A DNA stretch of 64,000 nt, taken from positions 4,821,129 through 4,885,128 of the forward strand of contig FN649728.1 of the NCBI GenBank assembly GCA_000310025.1, written 5' to 3'. A model generated the notes under the pieces. That model was not told the DNA's origin, did no database searches, and saw only the letters and a program-made list of their open reading frames with translations. The translations under genes and the position numbers were made by a program. Positions 59,681-64,000 of this stretch are shown piece by piece. The stretch comes from Ectocarpus siliculosus. Its lineage: Eukaryota; Sar; Phaeophyceae; Ectocarpales; Ectocarpaceae. The first letter of the stretch is position 1, and the number at the start of each line of letters is the position of its first letter.

Positions 59681-61569
59681 CAAATATTATCTGCACATAT
59701 TAGTCTGTGCTACAAATGTGGACATGACTACACAAATATACCAATTGTAGACTGACAACAGCAGTGACCCGTTTGGCGACATGCTCTGAATAGCGGCCAC
59801 ATCCCCTCGTGATGCAAGTAGTCGCTATAAAACGGGTCCACCACTGCTTCACGATAAGCTTCAATACTTTTGCATGCTTAAGTCCTGAAGATGAGGCTGG
59901 CGACGTATCATAATAGGGTGGAGAATGGAGATAATTTTCCTACACACGCCGGGATTTGATCCCGCGACCTTGACCATCCGATGATTTCGAATACACAGCG
60001 TCTGGTCCATGGGGGCGCAATTGTATATTTTGAGCACAACAATACCCCACCGGCGGCCAAAATTTAAATATCCAGAACCCGATAAAATCGGAGAGTACTT
60101 GTTACGGTCAAAACTGAAGACATGGGCGGTCAAAGAGCGTGACAAGTACTCTCCAACCCATCTCCACCAACAAGATCACGGCTACAGCCACGGACAAAAC
60201 AAAAAGGAGCCCAGAGATAACTATTTACAGGCATTTCCCTGGTCACTTTTGGACTTTTGGATTTTTCATGCATGTCCTCGCCGAAATTACAAACACTGCA
60301 ATAAAAAATACTTCTACTAGTATATGATATCTGCAGGGGTTCGATCCCCGAGGGAGAACGTCTGACCCACCCTCGCTGGTAGTGTCAGATGGCCACGACA
60401 CAATGCTCGCTGTGTTTGTTGAGGGCTAATGGGTGCTGAGACATGGTCAGGCGGATACGAGCGGCCCCTGAGCACTAGGAGTAGAAGTTCCAAGGATGCA
60501 TTATGCTGAAACGTTTTTGTGTTAAAAAATCCGATAACGGAGGGGAGTGAGCACCGCTGTAGTAGAGAAGGGAACACCTACGATATCGTGATATGGTGAA
60601 TTCACCCGGTCTAGTAGGTAACTCCGGTCCCTACTGCTCCTATATGGCAGCTGGTTATGGGTTCGAATCTGTATTTCTGCAGGATATAACGATTTTCTCG
60701 TAAGCAGAAGTGAGGGACTGCTAAATCCTTGCCACGTTAAAGATCGAAGGCAAGTACCGCAGGAGGGACGTGGGAGAAATAGTCCCTGTGCTACCTTCCT
60801 CCTATGTGGCCCCGGCTGATACGTTAAATTTTACTGAGAGGTGTAGGGATGGACGGGACCGTAACACTCAACACACATGCGCACATGAATTGGAACAGCT
60901 TTATTCAGGCAAGGGACGAGTGCTGGCCGGCAGAACTGCACAGGACTACCATGCCCCGGACATAGAAGTATGAAACATGGCGGCGCAGGTTCGAATCATT
61001 GCTTGGCTGGCACTAACTGCTGAGTACAAATTATGCAGCGAATCTGCGGCGAAGTGAACCAACCACCTTTTATGGCTGGTCAGGCCCAATTTTTGTTCGA
61101 GATACATGAGTTGATTCGTATACTCACGGATTGCAGCGAAGCGGAATTGCCTACAAGTATGTAGTGGGCAGCCACAACATGATTTTTCACGTTCAATCTC
61201 GAAGAACAAGTTGAGTGTGTACTTCTGAGCGACTCATGCTCTTCAGTCATTTTTGGTGTCAGGAGCACTGTTTCAGTAAGTCATGCGCTTGTCAGCATTG
61301 TTGACGTTGTGTACGCGTTTAGGAATACTCTCCTGTATGGAGAACGTCTTTGTGTGGGCTCCAAGCTCAGCAGTAGAACTTTGTCATTAATCTTTCTTCT
61401 AACTTGCTTTCGTTCAACCATTTTCATTTCCGCGTGGGGCACTGACAGAGCAGCATTCCCATTTTTCGGGCTCTCACAGGCCGCCATTTCTCCAAAAATT
61501 TCACTTGCATTTAGTATTATTTCGTTCGGGATTTCTTGCCGACGGGAGTTCTTTCCGCGTTTCTCTCCT

Positions 61570-62260
61570 CGCTCTCTCTGCGTGGGCCTCCTACACCACT
61601 CGCGCGCGCTCCCTCCACCCACTCCCACGCTCGCCGAGCACAACGCGCTCCTCTCTTCTGTCAGCAGCACTCAGCTCCTCCTGCTACGCCTCTTTGTTCA
61701 AGCTCCAGATATCCGTCGGCTGCTGACAGGCCTCCCAGTATCCAGATTTTTCGTCCCAAGAGCCGCCATTTCTCTCATTCCATTCACATGGACTTATGTA
61801 GACTATTCTTCTTTCCGGGGTATGTATGCATATATACCCACTAATAGTCCGCAGTTTGTGCACCACATGCCCACCAATACAAGTCTCGCCTCGCTACGTG
61901 CCTCCCACACCACGCACTCCACAACCCCACTCCACACTCTCTCTCACTCCCCACACAGCGTCCTGATCTCTTCTCAGCAACACTCTGCTCCTCCTGCTGA
62001 CGCGGCAACATCCATGTCCTCGCGCAACATCTTCGATGCTTCTCTTGCTGCCACGGTGCATTGACATCCGCACAATAAACTATTGTTAATATTCGTTTCT
62101 TCAAGTGCCAGATAATATTCACGTATTTTTCTCCGGGTTGTGGTGCATATATGTTGTGGTGCCCAGCACAGCATGTCCAACAATTAGTTGCCCGCCGTTC
62201 TCTCCTCGCTCCGTGCCTCCCACACCACGCGCTCCACAGCCCCACTCCACACAGGTGTCC
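61570..62260 (+). repeat. Three repeat units spaced about 310 bases
   Basis: Units start near 61574, 61889 and 62200 and share TCGCT.CGTGCCTCCCACACC followed by ACGCGCTCCACA and CCCACTCCACAC. The first two also share CAGCA.CACTC.GCTCCTCCTGCT further on. A plus-strand open frame of about 250 codons (61309-62064) spans the first two units and looks like a by-product of the pyrimidine-rich repeat. Confidence 0.6.
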
Positions 62261-62533
62261 AGACCATACCAATATTAGCCATGCAACAACCAGTCATACG
62301 CCAATATTCATTCACCAATAACAGGCGTCTTGCGGAACGCTTCTCTCAGCGTGGCGGCGTACGCCGCCAAAAAGCTTTTTCCGATCAGCACCAGCACGCA
62401 GCAACAGGTGGAGCATTTTGGGGATTTGGCCAAGCTATGCAAGAGACTTTAGAATGTCAACCACCGCAGAAGGTACCGATTCCCCAAGTTTGCAAGCTCC
62501 CATCATTTGCGCACGCAAAGCTGAGTGCCGGAC

Positions 62534-64000
62534 ATGACACTGCGCGCATTCATATCCGGCTTCAGGCAAGAAGGATTGCCACAAAAGCCCGAAACGGTCA
62601 CGCTGGATAATGGCAACTCCCAAAGGCTTGAGCGGAAGAGACCTCGCACGGAATGTGCTCCAGGCGAACTAACCCTTTCACCAAGAGGAGCTCCGCGTCA
62701 TGTGGCGGTTATTATGGACGGAAATAGGCGCTTCGGTCGAGTCAAGTATGGAGACCCACTCAAGGTAATTTTTCATGTTTGCGAAGAATGTGTGTATAGG
62801 CCAACCAGCAACCGTGAGTAAGAGGCTGTAGCTCTGCTCAGTGACACTGCTGTACGTTTAGCTATCACGTCCGCGCAGCCTTGTGTTGTTTTGAGCAACG
62901 GGTATAAATGCATTCATTGAGGCAGAGGGAACGCGTGACCCCTCGCATGAAGCTTAGACGTTCGAAAGTCACCGTAAGGCTGTTCGATAATCTTTGCTGC
63001 GATATGCCGTTTCAACTCTGTCCGGGGTTTTCTCGGAGACATCATCCGACAGCTCCAAGTCGTCAGGAGTGCTCTTGCACGCCCCTCCTTTATGCGCAAA
63101 CAGGCCCATTGAGTTGGAAACGCGTGTTCGGAGTAGATACCAGATTTTGTAAACAGCTATTGAAAACAATTAAAACCATATTGTTTTACCTTTTGGTGAG
63201 ACAGGCTGCTGCTGATGGGGACTCCTCTTGAACCTCGACCAGGGACACTCTGATGGGGGCAAAAGGTTGGGGGAATTCCTTGAGTGGTGTATGGAGGCCG
63301 GGGTTGCTGTGGCGACGGCCTTTGCTTTCTCGACTGAAAACTGGAAACGTGATGCGCACGAGGTGAGCATACTTGGAGATTCACAGTTGTTGTGGCACGA
63401 GCCTACGTCCTGTCATGGGTCTAGGGAAGGGATGGAGTAAGACGCGTTTGAGGTTATTGAATCGGTGAGCGAGTTTATGTTCGGCAACCGTGACTGGTGT
63501 TCAGTGTGTTCACTTGTGCGGCCGCCACCCACAGTGTCCTCGCGAGAGGGTGCATGAAGGCGACCAGTAATCCTTCGCGGTATGATTGACTGGTAAATTC
63601 AGTTATGCATGCCAATGCACCGAAGGGTTGAGCAACCAGACCATAGGTGAAGCAGGCACAGCCCTCGAGTATGAATATCGATAGCGCAAGCATTGCAGAA
63701 GTAACCTGGTGCGTCTACACACGGACTTCATCATAGTACTTCTTCTTGAAGCTTTATTTTCAAAGGGACTGCGCCACCAAACGAACGGCCTCAGACTGTG
63801 GGTGCACCGTGTTATTTTTAGCATCGGCGGCAAACGTGTAGTCATTCTTTGCCCGGGGTCCGTGGCGTTGCCGCTGTCCAGGTGAAGCTACTGATGGATC
63901 TGGTGTGTACATCATGTGGTGAGCTCATGGAAGACGCCGGAAAGAAAAATATGCGGATACGTGTACTTGCATCTGACGCAACAAAGGTAGGTGTGTTGTG
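62534..64000 (+). CDS. Cis-prenyltransferase (dehydrodolichyl or polyprenyl diphosphate synthase), 5' part
   Basis: Three exons join in phase, 62534-62764, 63243-63362 and 63882-63986; the third ends at a GTAGGT donor and the gene runs off the right edge. The ATG at 62534 starts a Pro/Arg-rich leader of about 50 residues. Then HVAVIMDGNRRFGR carries the catalytic Asp-bearing phosphate-binding motif in the eukaryotic MDGNRR form, followed by GHSDGGKRLGEFLEWCMEAG, AFAFSTENWKR (allylic substrate site) and VKLLMDLVCTSCGELM, NMRIRVLASDATK. These enzymes add isopentenyl units in cis to farnesyl diphosphate to make dolichol or related lipids at the ER or in plastids. A second in-frame region upstream (62281, MQQPVIRQYSFTNN) is in another frame and could be an earlier exon, so the start is uncertain. 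Confidence 0.88.

Larger units (their letters stand above)
56740..62533. other. Repeat-rich intergenic region
   Basis: A 5.8 kb gap between the divergent trehalose and cis-prenyltransferase genes. It holds MITE-like copy C, the hairpin at 57950, duplicated segments at 58.0-59.7 kb, the 28-base tandem at 59224 and the three-unit repeat at 61.6-62.3 kb. Several GGTTCGAAT-type B-box-like motifs occur (60331, 60657, 60980), but none folds into an acceptable tRNA; they may be decayed tRNA-derived elements. Confidence 0.5.

Noticed and set aside
59935-60035. tRNA-like stretch on the minus strand (GGGATCAAATCCC)
   Set aside because: The T-loop lacks the standard TTC, and no complete cloverleaf or A-box can be drawn; at best a decayed tRNA-derived element.
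61309-62064. 251-codon plus-strand open frame
   Set aside because: It spans pyrimidine-rich repeat units, has biased Ser/Pro/Leu composition and no domain or splice context.

Overview
This is nuclear DNA from a eukaryote with intron-rich genes. Exons are short (about 40 to 300 bases, with two longer ones), introns run from about 100 bases to over 1 kb, splice sites are GT/AG, and base composition is roughly even. I rebuilt the genes by hand from family motifs, acceptor and donor sites and matching reading-frame phase; nothing was aligned by software. The gene set (myotubularin, cleavage stimulation factor CstF-64, casein kinase 2 beta, a fused trehalose-6-phosphate synthase/phosphatase, and a bacterial-type signal peptidase I closest in motif to plastid or thylakoid processing peptidases) fits a unicellular or algal lineage with a plastid. 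The near-alternation of strands and the fused trehalose enzyme recall ochrophyte (brown-alga-like) genomes. That assignment is inference.

Layout, left to right: first exon of an UNC-50 homologue (-, runs off the left edge); myotubularin lipid phosphatase (-, 4.0-14.6 kb); a gene-poor stretch with a strong hairpin; CstF-64-like RNA 3'-end factor (-, 18.2-22.7 kb); a repeat-rich stretch (22.7-27.4 kb); a possible small acidic gene (+) ending 42 bases before casein kinase 2 beta (+, 29.2-32.7 kb); an EF-hand protein with an N-terminal MGN (-, 34.3-37.9 kb); a small ubiquitin-like-fold protein (+, 38.5-40.3 kb); type I signal peptidase (-, 40.4-44.1 kb); an RS-rich Tudor protein (+, 45.1-47.3 kb); trehalose-6-P synthase/phosphatase (-, 47.6-56.7 kb); a repeat-rich stretch (56.7-62.5 kb); and the 5' part of a cis-prenyltransferase (+, runs off the right edge).

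The genes do not form an obvious pathway; they are housekeeping and signalling genes in membrane traffic (UNC-50, myotubularin), RNA processing (CstF-64, RS/Tudor protein), phosphorylation (CK2 beta), calcium sensing, protein export and sugar or lipid synthesis. EF-hand/Ubl and signal peptidase/Tudor are divergent pairs that may share promoters. Ubl/signal peptidase and Tudor/trehalose are closely spaced convergent pairs (about 150 and 260 bases).

The most unusual items are a His substitution in the myotubularin CX5R loop, a trehalose-phosphate synthase domain with several altered substrate-contact positions fused to an intact phosphatase domain, a short CstF-64 ending in a polyglutamine tail, an unidentified ubiquitin-like protein, and a roughly 215-base inverted-repeat (MITE-like) family present three times. 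I found no tRNA, rRNA or CRISPR I could support.
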